Positions 1 through 6,420 of a DNA stretch of 9,285 nucleotides are shown here, piece after piece. Both the position numbers and the translations under genes were made by a program. Positions within the stretch are counted from its first letter, which is position 1; every line of letters begins with the position of its first letter. The DNA comes from an uncultured Bacteroidota bacterium (GTDB lineage Bacteria > Bacteroidota > Ignavibacteria > UBA10030 > UBA8401), in contig CALETH010000143.1 in NCBI GenBank assembly GCA_937920105.1, positions 1 to 9,285 of the forward strand. Reading direction: 5' to 3'. The notes under the pieces were generated by a model. That model did no database searches. It was not told where the DNA came from and saw only the letters and a program-made list of their open reading frames with translations.

Positions 1-2
1 TA

Positions 3-146
3 CATAGTGCTTATGATACTGATGGAAACCCTACCTTTGTTCTTGAAAAAGCAACCAATAATACAAAAACTTTTTCGGCTACATCTAATGAGCCATTAAA
101 TATTAAAGAAGATACGATAGCTCCTCCCCCAAAAGATGAAAAGTAG
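3..146 (+). CDS. C-terminal end of an unrecognised protein (5' partial)
   Basis: A frame is open from base 3 to a TAG at 144-146 and gives 47 residues, beginning HSAYDTDGNP and ending IAPPPKDEK. The gene starts outside the window. The visible part is hydrophilic, rich in Thr, Asn and Lys, with no membrane segment and a Pro-Lys-Asp tail that looks disordered. I do not recognise the family. It is followed 44 bases later by the membrane-protein gene at 191 on the same strand, so it may be the upstream member of that transcription unit. Base and codon use match the neighbours. The frame is the only one giving a sensible composition up to the window edge, but 47 residues are weak evidence. Confidence 0.55.
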   Translation, partial: HSAYDTDGNPTFVLEKATNNTKTFSATSNEPLNIKEDTIAPPPKDEK

Positions 147-190
147 TTGAAAAAAATTCACGCATCATTAAATATTTTTAAAAAAATACT

Positions 191-883
191 ATGAATATTA
201 CTGACCTTTTTATTGCTCGTGTTATATTTTTTCCCGCAATTGGTGTAAGTTTCTTTTGTGGATTGTATGGAGTGTATTATTTTATACAAGGAGTTCATAA
301 AATCTACGAATTTAAAACTGATAGAAAATTATTTAGTTTTCTTTGTATCATAAGTGCTGTTACTGATGCAATCAGTTTAATGATGTACTATAAATTTATT
401 ACTTTACCTTCTCAATATTATTTTTTCCCAATTAGTATGTATGGACTTTTACAACATATTGTAATATGTATGTTGTATTCATTCTGGCTTTCACCAATGG
501 AAAGAAAATACGCCTATATTAATGCTTTTGCTGCGATACCTCTATGGTCTCTTCCCAAGATTTTTGGATTTGAAAACTTTAGTAAAATGGATTTGATTAG
601 TGGTCCAATCTCTCATCTTTTACTTTTTTGTGCCAGCGTCCATTTTCTCGGTAATCTCAATAATCGTACTACTACACAACTCAAGAATGACCCACTCTAT
701 CAAATTGCTCGTGTCAATATTATTTATTTTGGAGTGATGATGATTACTTTTATGTTGATGAGTTATGATATTGTATTTCTTTATTATTCACCACTTATGA
801 GTATAATCCAAGATGTTTGTTATATGTATGCAATATATCGTTTTACACAACGTACTAATTTTGAAATCCACGATTGGTTATAA
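191..883 (+). CDS. Multi-pass (about 7 TM) membrane protein of unknown function
   Basis: The 230-residue protein is mostly hydrophobic. Likely membrane helices lie near residues 12-34, 47-66, 74-97, 108-122, 138-152, 172-192 and 200-216, joined by short charged loops (KIYEFKTDRK, SPMERKYAY, NNRTTTQLKND). There is no signal peptide, no soluble domain and no catalytic motif I can identify. The C-terminus (RFTQRTNFEIHDWL) is short and polar. The ATG at 191 is the first in frame; its leader is A/T-rich without a Shine-Dalgarno, as for most genes here. It is followed after 16 bases by a small membrane-anchored coiled-coil gene and then a secreted peptidase. In Bacteroidota, 7-TM proteins of about this size are often encoded beside sensor kinases, but no kinase is visible here, so a sensory role is only a guess. 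Confidence 0.8.
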   Translation: MNITDLFIARVIFFPAIGVSFFCGLYGVYYFIQGVHKIYEFKTDRKLFSFLCIISAVTDAISLMMYYKFITLPSQYYFFPISMYGLLQHIVICMLYSFWLSPMERKYAYINAFAAIPLWSLPKIFGFENFSKMDLISGPISHLLLFCASVHFLGNLNNRTTTQLKNDPLYQIARVNIIYFGVMMITFMLMSYDIVFLYYSPLMSIIQDVCYMYAIYRFTQRTNFEIHDWL

Positions 884-899
884 TTAATTTTTCATCTTT

Positions 900-1160
900 A
901 TGAAACCACAATTCCTTCTTTATCTTTGTATAGTTCTCATTGCTATTATCGTGCAAGTAACCATTATACCTTCATTAAGTAAAAAAAAGAGAAAAATGGT
1001 TGCTCATGCTCGTGAAGAACGTGAACAGCAAAGAAATCTCAAAGATGAATTTCATCAACTTCGAGAGCAAAATGATACTTTTAAAAACATCATCCTTGAA
1101 AAAAAAGAAGAAGAACACAAAGCCAATAATTGGTGGAGAAGAATTTTGGGAAAGAATTAA
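900..1160 (+). CDS. Small membrane-anchored coiled-coil protein, function unknown
   Basis: The protein has 86 residues: one N-terminal membrane helix (about residues 5-26), a basic stop-transfer patch (SKKKRK, 28-33), then a highly charged, probably helical segment (about 35-73) rich in Glu, Lys, Arg and Gln. A coiled coil is likely there. The tail contains NNWWRRILGK. By the positive-inside rule the coiled coil should face the cytoplasm. The architecture resembles the anchor-plus-linker portion of a signalling or division protein with nothing attached, but no frame continues it into a kinase or other domain. It begins 16 bases after the stop of the 7-TM gene and ends 44 bases before the peptidase gene, consistent with an operon. 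A second frame at 1000-1215 overlaps it and is judged a shadow. No Shine-Dalgarno is seen. I recognise no family. Confidence 0.7.
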   Translation: MKPQFLLYLCIVLIAIIVQVTIIPSLSKKKRKMVAHAREEREQQRNLKDEFHQLREQNDTFKNIILEKKEEEHKANNWWRRILGKN

Positions 1161-1204
1161 AAAACTTCTACAACAATCTCTTATTAATCAATCTTTAAAA
1201 AATT

Positions 1205-2284
1205 ATGAGTTGTAAGTCTTTTTTTCTTATCCTACTTTTCCCATTTTTCGGTAACGCACAAAGTTCTCTTTCTGATATTTTTTTGCGATTAGATTTTTCT
1301 TCTGCAGAACAATTAATAGAACTATCTGAAGGGAAAACTAATAATATTAATCGTTTTACAGAACTGAAAGGAACACAAATTGCTGCTGCAACAAGTGTAC
1401 TTCTTGCAAGAGAAAATTTTTTTTCCGCTGTATTCAAAGAACATCTCGAACTCTTTTATAACAACAGTTATATCCAAAAAGATATTTTTGGATTAACACA
1501 AACGAGAACACTACTTCCCCATATCAAAGCATTGTTATCAGAAATAAAAAAACGCTCTGTAGATAAACGTGTGTTGGCAACGCTTTCAGCATTTTTTCCC
1601 AGTGATGCAAAAATTTCTGGAACAATTCCTGTGTATTTTGTTGCAATGGGAAATGAAAATGCTACAGCATTTGTTCGCAGAGTAGTGTGGAAAGATGGCA
1701 CTCCTATTTTTGTGGGACATGACGAAGGTGAAACTATAATTGTTGTTAATCTTGCAAAAATTGTACAATACAATGCAAAAACAGAAATTCATTTTATAGA
1801 AACATTAAGCACGTTGGCTCATGAATGTTTTCATGCGTTGTTTAGTATGTATCAACAAAATTCTCCACAATGGAAAACTGCTCGTGAACATTCAACTCCA
1901 ACAAGCGTTCTTACTGAATTAGTCCAAAATGAAGGAATTGCCTATTACATTTCTTTACAACAACAACTCGGCGGGGAAACTCCGCCAACACAATGGTTCA
2001 CCGAAACAACACAAGCACTACAAACATTGCAAAAAATTTTAGATGAATTATCATCACCAAATCTCACTTCTGCACGTGCACGAGAATTAATTATGAATGC
2101 AAATCTTTCCGGTTCATTTCAAAAAAATTATGGAGCAACAGCGGGTTTACGAATGGCGTACGAAATTGATACAAAACTGGGAAGAAAAGTTTTAACTGAA
2201 ACCATAAAAAACGGCACTGAAGATTTTTTTGAAAAATATTTAGAAGTGGCAAAACAGTATGGATTGCCTGAAATAAAAATTTAA
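1205..2284 (+). CDS. Secreted putative zinc metallopeptidase (HExxH, DUF5700-like)
   Basis: The 359-residue protein starts with a signal peptide (residues 1-18; Lys4, a hydrophobic core, then GNA before Gln19), which implies export to the periplasm or beyond. The key motif is HECFH at 206-210, inside LSTLAHECFHALF, a classic HExxH zinc site. A downstream Glu243 in ELVQNEGIAYYI is a good candidate for the third ligand of a gluzincin. Length and the helical HExxH ... NEGxA layout resemble the putative zinc-dependent peptidases filed as DUF5700, though I assign that family only tentatively. The substrate is unknown. The rest is mainly helical; the final third (GATAGLRMAYEID) resembles the C-terminal helices of such peptidases. 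The gene ends the + strand unit, with a strong palindrome 10 bases after its stop. A GC-rich inverted repeat at 1970-1986 encodes a GGETPP loop. The ATG at 1205 is chosen because it begins the signal peptide. Confidence 0.82.
   Translation: MSCKSFFLILLFPFFGNAQSSLSDIFLRLDFSSAEQLIELSEGKTNNINRFTELKGTQIAAATSVLLARENFFSAVFKEHLELFYNNSYIQKDIFGLTQTRTLLPHIKALLSEIKKRSVDKRVLATLSAFFPSDAKISGTIPVYFVAMGNENATAFVRRVVWKDGTPIFVGHDEGETIIVVNLAKIVQYNAKTEIHFIETLSTLAHECFHALFSMYQQNSPQWKTAREHSTPTSVLTELVQNEGIAYYISLQQQLGGETPPTQWFTETTQALQTLQKILDELSSPNLTSARARELIMNANLSGSFQKNYGATAGLRMAYEIDTKLGRKVLTETIKNGTEDFFEKYLEVAKQYGLPEIKI
1970..1986 (+). repeat. GC-rich inverted repeat inside the peptidase gene
   Basis: The arms GGCGG (1970-1974) and CCGCC (1982-1986) enclose GGAAACT; a G-T wobble at 1975/1981 adds a sixth pair. 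Thirteen of 17 bases are G or C in an otherwise AT-rich gene. It encodes GGETPP, a likely surface loop between helices about 12 residues after the putative third zinc ligand. It could be a small palindrome acquired in frame or merely Gly/Pro codons. The sequence alone does not decide. Confidence 0.4.
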
Positions 2285-2294
2285 TCTAACAAGT

Positions 2295-2327
2295 AACCCT
2301 GCCAGAATTTTAAATTCTGGCAGGGTT
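2295..2327. repeat. Palindrome with 16-base arms; possible terminator of the peptidase unit
   Basis: The left arm AACCCTGCCAGAATTT (2295-2310) is perfectly complementary to the right arm AAATTCTGGCAGGGTT (2312-2327) around a single T, so a real hairpin would open a few central A/T pairs into the loop. It begins 10 bases after the peptidase stop. On the + strand the stem runs into TTTATTA, a poor but possible T-tract. On the - strand no T-tract follows. It may therefore be a + strand terminator, but its form (long exact arms, TTTTAAA centre) is shared with the palindrome at 8433-8461 and suggests a mobile or amplified repeat that may have been co-opted. Confidence 0.7.
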
Positions 2328-2368
2328 TATTACTAAAAATACAACTAAAAAGTAAAAGATTTTTTTTC

Positions 2369-2384
2369 TCGCAAAGACGCAAAG
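2369..2384. repeat. Short tandem repeat GCAAAGAC/GCAAAGTC
   Basis: Bases 2371-2378 (GCAAAGAC) and 2379-2386 (GCAAAGTC) are consecutive 8-base units with one mismatch, preceded by TC and followed by ACAAA, which looks like a third decayed unit. It follows an eight-T run at 2361-2368 (with the preceding ttttttt). It has no coding context. From memory, CGCAAAGACGCAAAG-type strings are common in non-coding DNA of several phyla; this was not checked here. Confidence 0.4.
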
Positions 2385-2465
2385 TCACAAAAAAAATCTA
2401 CACTCACATTCTGTTTTCTAATTTCTTAATTCTACCTTCTTACTTATTTTGACACACCCCTTATT

Positions 2466-2503
2466 CCCCTCTCTCCATCGCTTATCCCAACGCTACAGAG
2501 GGG
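2466..2503. repeat. Inverted repeat CCCCTCT ... AGAGGGG, possible + strand terminator
   Basis: Seven-base perfect arms (2466-2472 and 2497-2503) enclose a 24-base spacer that itself holds two CGCT words. On the + strand the right arm is followed after three bases by TTTTT, so it could act as a weak intrinsic terminator, but the loop is long for that. It may instead be part of an interspersed element that also includes the GACACACCCC just upstream at 2450-2459. Confidence 0.4.
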
Positions 2504-2583
2504 ACGTTTTTAAATTCTCTTTCCGACCTTCTTCCTTCTTAATTCTAACTTTTACTACTCATTTACTCAAATACTCCGCTACT

Positions 2584-3864
2584 CTATTCATACCTCAATG
2601 CTTCAATTGGGTCTAAGTTGCTTGCCTTCCATGCAGGGTACACTCCAAAAATAATTCCAATAAATGAACAAAAAAGAATGGTAAAGAAATTCATTTGTAG
2701 TGCAGTAAAATTCATCAACGGTGTTTGAATAATTGCAACAGTATTATTCCACGGAAAAATTGGTGGTGCTGATAAAATAAGTGAAACGACATTTCCTAAA
2801 ATTGAACCGCCAAGTATTCCAATAATTCCTCCAATTTGACTGAATACCACAGACTCCGTTAAAAATTGCGAAAGCACATTTCGTTTTGTTGCACCAAGCG
2901 CTTTGCGTATTCCAATTTCTTTTGTACGTTCGGTAACAGAAACAAGCATAATATTCATAATACCAACGCCAGCAGCAATAAGTGCAATACAAGAAATTCC
3001 CAACGTTCCCAACTTTACCATAAAAGTAAATTCATTAAACTGCTGCACCATGGTTTCGTTAGAAAAAATATAAAAATCATCATCCTCTCCGGGAGCAACG
3101 TTGCGGACAATTCTCATAATTCCGCGAGCCAATTCAATAGCATCTTCGTAGGTTTCTTTGGTGATTGTTTGCACCATAATGTTGATGGAACGTTCTTTTC
3201 CGTACAATTGCATCGCTGTAGTAATTGGAATTGCAACAAAATTTCCTTGGTTACCTCCTAATGCTGCTCCTTTTTTTTCTATTGTTCCAATCACTTTAAA
3301 AAGATGATTATCAATTTTTATTTCTTCACCTACTGGGTTTCCAAATGGAAATAATTTATCAACAACAGCATCTCCCAACACACAAACAAATTTTCCTGAT
3401 TCAACTTCATCTTCAGTAAAAACTCTTCCATCTTGAATTGTCCAATTATTTGTTGGAAATGATGCGGGTGTTTCTCCAACAACTCCAACATTGGGATTAG
3501 TTTTTTCTTCTTTATAGACAACTTGTTTTCCACCATACCACACTTCTAATCCGACATATTTTGCTGAAGATAATCGTTCTGCTAATTCTTCGCCTTGTTC
3601 AATAGTAATATCTTTTCTATTTCTAAATTTAGAACGAACATCTCCACCGCCAATATTAAAATTGGGAAATTTTTGTATTTGAAATGTGTTTGTTCCTAAT
3701 TCACTTAATCCTGTTTCAATAGCATTTTGTAAAACACCCATTGCCGTCATCACACCAATAATGGAAAAAACACCAACGCTGATTCCTAATAGTGTTAAGA
3801 TGGAACGAAGTTTATTGACTTTAATGGCACTGAATGCCATTGTTATACTTTCTCGAATTTGCAT
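2584..3864 (-). CDS. MacB-type ABC transporter permease (second of two)
   Basis: The 426-residue inner-membrane protein has the full MacB/FtsX architecture: a cytoplasmic amphipathic start, TM1 (about 20-44), a large periplasmic MacB_PCD domain (about 45-285), then TM2 (286-311), TM3 (340-367) and TM4 (390-412). The short cytoplasmic loop after TM2 carries ERTKEIGIRKALGA (312-325), the conserved segment that couples to the ATPase, and the end reads DPIEALRYE as is usual. There is no ATPase domain, so it must work with a separate subunit, most simply the one at 7705-8388. It is the last gene of the - strand block, 117 bases after the DUF5686 gene. It differs considerably from the permease at 6421 in the periplasmic domain, which argues for a heterodimer. 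MacB-type transporters act as mechanotransmitters for export from the periplasm; the substrate here is unknown. Confidence 0.93.
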   Translation of the reverse strand: MQIRESITMAFSAIKVNKLRSILTLLGISVGVFSIIGVMTAMGVLQNAIETGLSELGTNTFQIQKFPNFNIGGGDVRSKFRNRKDITIEQGEELAERLSSAKYVGLEVWYGGKQVVYKEEKTNPNVGVVGETPASFPTNNWTIQDGRVFTEDEVESGKFVCVLGDAVVDKLFPFGNPVGEEIKIDNHLFKVIGTIEKKGAALGGNQGNFVAIPITTAMQLYGKERSINIMVQTITKETYEDAIELARGIMRIVRNVAPGEDDDFYIFSNETMVQQFNEFTFMVKLGTLGISCIALIAAGVGIMNIMLVSVTERTKEIGIRKALGATKRNVLSQFLTESVVFSQIGGIIGILGGSILGNVVSLILSAPPIFPWNNTVAIIQTPLMNFTALQMNFFTILFCSFIGIIFGVYPAWKASNLDPIEALRYE

Positions 3865-3892
3865 AAATTATTTTCTCATCATTGATAAAAAA

Positions 3893-3902
3893 GTAACGTT
3901 AC
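3893..3902. promoter_or_regulatory. 10-bp perfect palindrome GTAACGTTAC upstream of the permease gene
   Basis: GTAACGTTAC lies 28 bases upstream of the permease start and, read on the - strand, is followed directly by a T run. It could be an operator or protein-binding half-site pair. Only a single copy is visible, and palindromes of ten bases can arise by chance, so this is a weak call. Confidence 0.2.
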
Positions 3903-3918
3903 ATCTATTTTTCAAAAT

Positions 3919-3949
3919 GGATTCCCGCTAAAAACATGCGGGAATGACA
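3919..3949 (+). repeat. ATTCCCGC-family palindrome, long-loop form
   Basis: Eight-base perfect arms ATTCCCGC (3921-3928) and GCGGGAAT (3938-3945) flank a nine-base loop TAAAAACAT, with GG before and GACA after. It lies between the DUF5686 stop and the start of the second permease, 56 bases upstream of that start. The same flanks and an almost identical loop occur at 9234-9264 with different but still complementary arms. Confidence 0.8.
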
Positions 3950-3981
3950 ATTTTTAATTTTCAGGATTCTAATGTAACAAC

Positions 3982-6363
3982 CTATTTGTTAGAAATAAGT
4001 CCATCAAATAAATCAGCAACACTTAATGTAAAAAATATTCCTTGTGGTGCTTTGCCCCGCCAGGTAATATCCGCTCGCAAAATATCAAAAATATTATTGA
4101 TGCCGATTCCTGCTTCATAATACCAACCTTCTGTTGCTTGAATAACATTTTCCGGTAGCACGATAGAATTTTTTGTAATCCATGTTTGCATAACACTTGC
4201 TCGCACAAGAAATTCTAAATTTGATTCTTTAAAAAAAGAATTACTGATAGCAAGAAATGGAAGACGGCGAAAATTATGTTCCATTATGACTGTTACATAT
4301 CTATCACCATGAAATTCTTTGATATTCATTCCACGTAAAGAATTTTTTAATGCACTTCCACCATATTGAGTAAGTGGTTCAAAATATTCCTGTGGCGGCA
4401 ACTTCCCTTCCGCAATACCAGAATATAACATTATATATAATGCTGGAGGAAATAAAAGATTTTCGTTCATTGTTATAAATTTTGTTTTCACATTGAATGA
4501 AATTTTACGATAATTAAAGTCACTTTGTAAATAAGGTGATGTATAATCAATTTGTAATTCTGGTTGAAAAAGAGTATTCGCAAAATCAGAAAGTAAAAAA
4601 TCTCCATATTTTATCGTAAGATGAGCAATACTTGCATTCCCTTCTACAATAGGAGGATTTTCTCTATACAAATCTGAACGCGAAAAAAATGAATAATTTG
4701 TTGTATTGTGAACTGAAAATTGTTTTTCCCAAGTATATCCCACAGAAAACATTATTGTTGAAATTGGTAGATAATCAAAATGTATTTTTGCACCATTTGC
4801 TTGATAATAATCATAATAATCTATTTTGCTAAAAAGATTTCCAATATTTGTTGCTATGTACGGATAGGGTTTTGAAGAAATAATTGGTGAAATTGTTTTG
4901 TAAAAATTTGTGGAGAGAGAAAATTGTTCTGTAGAATTTCCTATTGTGAGCATTCCTTTCCCATTAGAAATTTTTACTTTTTCACCAAAGTTTTTTTCTA
5001 TTCCAAAATTATAATTCCATTGTTTGTTGGAAATTCCATATCCAAGATGTGCGTTTATATCTATAAAAGAAAAAACATCCTTAAAAGTATTTTCAATCCC
5101 CACATGCAAGCCCTCCACTCTATTAAAATAGATGTCTGGATATTTTAAAAAATTATCATTATTTCCAAGTGAGGTCAATACACCTTTCGGTTGAAATCGT
5201 TTTTCTAATGATTGCGTGCTATCTAATGTTTTATAGGCAACAGTTTGTTGTGGTGTAAGTGGAAGTACATTATTGTTTGCCCAATAGGTTGAATCAAAAT
5301 TTTTTGAAGATGAATCAACAACGGTTTTTGATTTAGAAAAAATGCTGTCAGCAAGAGTTGTGTTTAATGAATAATTATACATCACAACATTTTTTTCTAC
5401 ACTAATTGTAGGAATTGAAATTCCGACAATGCTTAATCCCATACTTACGGTGTAACGATAATTTGCGGGCATCCAAAATTTATTTTCGTATAAACGAAAT
5501 TGCTGCTGAAAATGAGAATTGTTCATATTGATAAAGGGAAAAACAAATGCTTCATTGGGAACGACATCAACTTCCATCACAGCATAAGAACGTTCAGCGA
5601 TGGAAATTTTTCCACTAAACAATGGCATGCTGGAAGATTTTGGAATTATTTGAATATCATAAATTTCAAAATCATCCATTTTTCTTATTTTCACTAATTT
5701 GTAATCATAATAAGAAAAAGCGTTGGGATGAGTAACACTAATAAAAGTGAAGCCCTGATGTTGAATTTCATCATCATTAAAATTTAAAATTCTTCCTACG
5801 GTTGTTGGTTGAAAACTTTTAGGGAGATTTCCTGTTTGCCGTTGCTGTGTAACTACTTCTCGCACAGTATCTCGTTCTCTCCAATACAGTGTAGAATACG
5901 ATTCCATCACTGCTGCAATTCCTGTATCACTTACTTGCATTCTGGTAAAAGCGTTGCCTTCATAACTTGTTAAAGATTTTTTCCATTTCTTTTTGCTTTC
6001 TATTGCTCTGCGAATAATTTCATACGCTGGGTCTTCATCAGTAATAACAACTTCTTGCATAGAAACTGGAATTGGCGTTAAGGCAAATATATAATTTCTT
6101 TTTTCATATAAAGATATTTTTATGCTATCAGAAATATAACCAATGTAACTTGCAATAATAGTAATTTCTTTTTTTTCGGAATGTAGTTGAAATTCTCCTT
6201 GTGAATTCATTACTGTGCCTTGCGATGTACCAGCAATAATAATTGTTGCGAATGGTAGCCCTTCTTGTGTAGTTTTATCTACAACTTTTCCGGAAAATGA
6301 GTATTGTGCTTGAACAAAGGAAAAATTTATTATTAAGAAAAAAATTAGTAAGTTTTTTTTCAT
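3982..6363 (-). CDS. CarboxypepD_reg-like + DUF5686 outer-membrane protein
   Basis: The protein has 793 residues from the start chosen here. Signal peptide 1-19 (MKKNLLIFFL..., cleaved before Gln20) is followed by a CarboxypepD_reg-like beta-sandwich (about 21-90: FSGKVVDKTTQEGLPFATI ... GYISDSIKI). Next comes MQEVVITDEDPAYEIIRRAI at 102-121, which I recognise as the hallmark of DUF5686. The remaining ~650 residues alternate short aromatic/polar strands typical of an outer-membrane beta-barrel. LRGMNIKEFHGDR (676-688) and GIGINNIFDILRADITW (752-768) resemble segments of Omp85-like barrels; that link is inference. Family function is unknown. The gene sits between two permease genes, suggesting an outer-membrane partner of the transporter. 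Start choice: an in-frame TTG at 6405 would add 14 residues (MSFPQKRESSNIDN), but these come from the palindrome at 6381-6400 and would spoil the signal peptide; ATG at 6363 is preferred. No Shine-Dalgarno is present. Confidence 0.88.
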   Translation of the reverse strand: MKKNLLIFFLIINFSFVQAQYSFSGKVVDKTTQEGLPFATIIIAGTSQGTVMNSQGEFQLHSEKKEITIIASYIGYISDSIKISLYEKRNYIFALTPIPVSMQEVVITDEDPAYEIIRRAIESKKKWKKSLTSYEGNAFTRMQVSDTGIAAVMESYSTLYWRERDTVREVVTQQRQTGNLPKSFQPTTVGRILNFNDDEIQHQGFTFISVTHPNAFSYYDYKLVKIRKMDDFEIYDIQIIPKSSSMPLFSGKISIAERSYAVMEVDVVPNEAFVFPFINMNNSHFQQQFRLYENKFWMPANYRYTVSMGLSIVGISIPTISVEKNVVMYNYSLNTTLADSIFSKSKTVVDSSSKNFDSTYWANNNVLPLTPQQTVAYKTLDSTQSLEKRFQPKGVLTSLGNNDNFLKYPDIYFNRVEGLHVGIENTFKDVFSFIDINAHLGYGISNKQWNYNFGIEKNFGEKVKISNGKGMLTIGNSTEQFSLSTNFYKTISPIISSKPYPYIATNIGNLFSKIDYYDYYQANGAKIHFDYLPISTIMFSVGYTWEKQFSVHNTTNYSFFSRSDLYRENPPIVEGNASIAHLTIKYGDFLLSDFANTLFQPELQIDYTSPYLQSDFNYRKISFNVKTKFITMNENLLFPPALYIMLYSGIAEGKLPPQEYFEPLTQYGGSALKNSLRGMNIKEFHGDRYVTVIMEHNFRRLPFLAISNSFFKESNLEFLVRASVMQTWITKNSIVLPENVIQATEGWYYEAGIGINNIFDILRADITWRGKAPQGIFFTLSVADLFDGLISNK

Positions 6364-6377
6364 ATTATCTATATTAC

Positions 6378-6404
6378 TGGATTCCCGCTTTTGCGGGAAT
6401 GACA
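6378..6404 (+). repeat. ATTCCCGC-family palindrome, TTTT loop
   Basis: Arms ATTCCCGC (6381-6388) and GCGGGAAT (6393-6400) are perfect and enclose TTTT, with TGG before and GACA after. It matches the spacing ATTCCC-N8-GGGAAT, the consensus of the neisserial dRS3 repeat, though kinship is not implied. In the transcript of the - strand operon this hairpin ends 17 bases before the DUF5686 ATG, so it could affect translation of that gene. Confidence 0.85.
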
Positions 6405-6420
6405 ATTATCTAGTTTACCA

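Larger units (their letters stand above)
2285..2583. other. Gene-free convergent intergenic region with mixed repeats
   Basis: This 299-base stretch separates the end of the + strand peptidase gene from the end of the - strand permease gene, so both transcripts should terminate in it. I see no credible coding frame. It contains, in order, the palindrome at 2295-2327, the short direct repeat at 2369-2384, a pyrimidine-rich stretch, the CCCCTCT/AGAGGGG inverted repeat at 2466-2503, and a further C/T-rich stretch up to the permease stop. Confidence 0.7.

Noticed and set aside
1000..1215. Overlapping + strand frame of 71 codons, Lys-rich.
   Set aside because: It overlaps the better supported 86-residue membrane protein, runs into the peptidase start, and its composition (poly-Lys, no domain) looks like an A-rich shadow frame.
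2295..2327. Firm call as a bidirectional intrinsic terminator.
   Set aside because: The stem is strong but the T-tract is poor on the + strand and absent on the - strand, so it is listed as a repeat with possible terminator activity.
2866..3261. 131-codon + strand frame opposite the second permease.
   Set aside because: Its Cys/Asn/Phe-rich composition is typical of antisense translation of an AT-rich gene, and the - strand frame is a clear MacB-type permease.
3982..6363. TonB-dependent receptor (SusC-like), suggested by the CarboxypepD_reg domain and barrel.
   Set aside because: No TonB box or plug domain follows the N-terminal domain, and the EDPAYEIIRRAI segment identifies DUF5686 instead.
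6364..6405. N-terminal extension of the DUF5686 protein from TTG 6405.
   Set aside because: The extra residues are the translated ATTCCCGC palindrome and would bury the signal peptide that starts at 6363.
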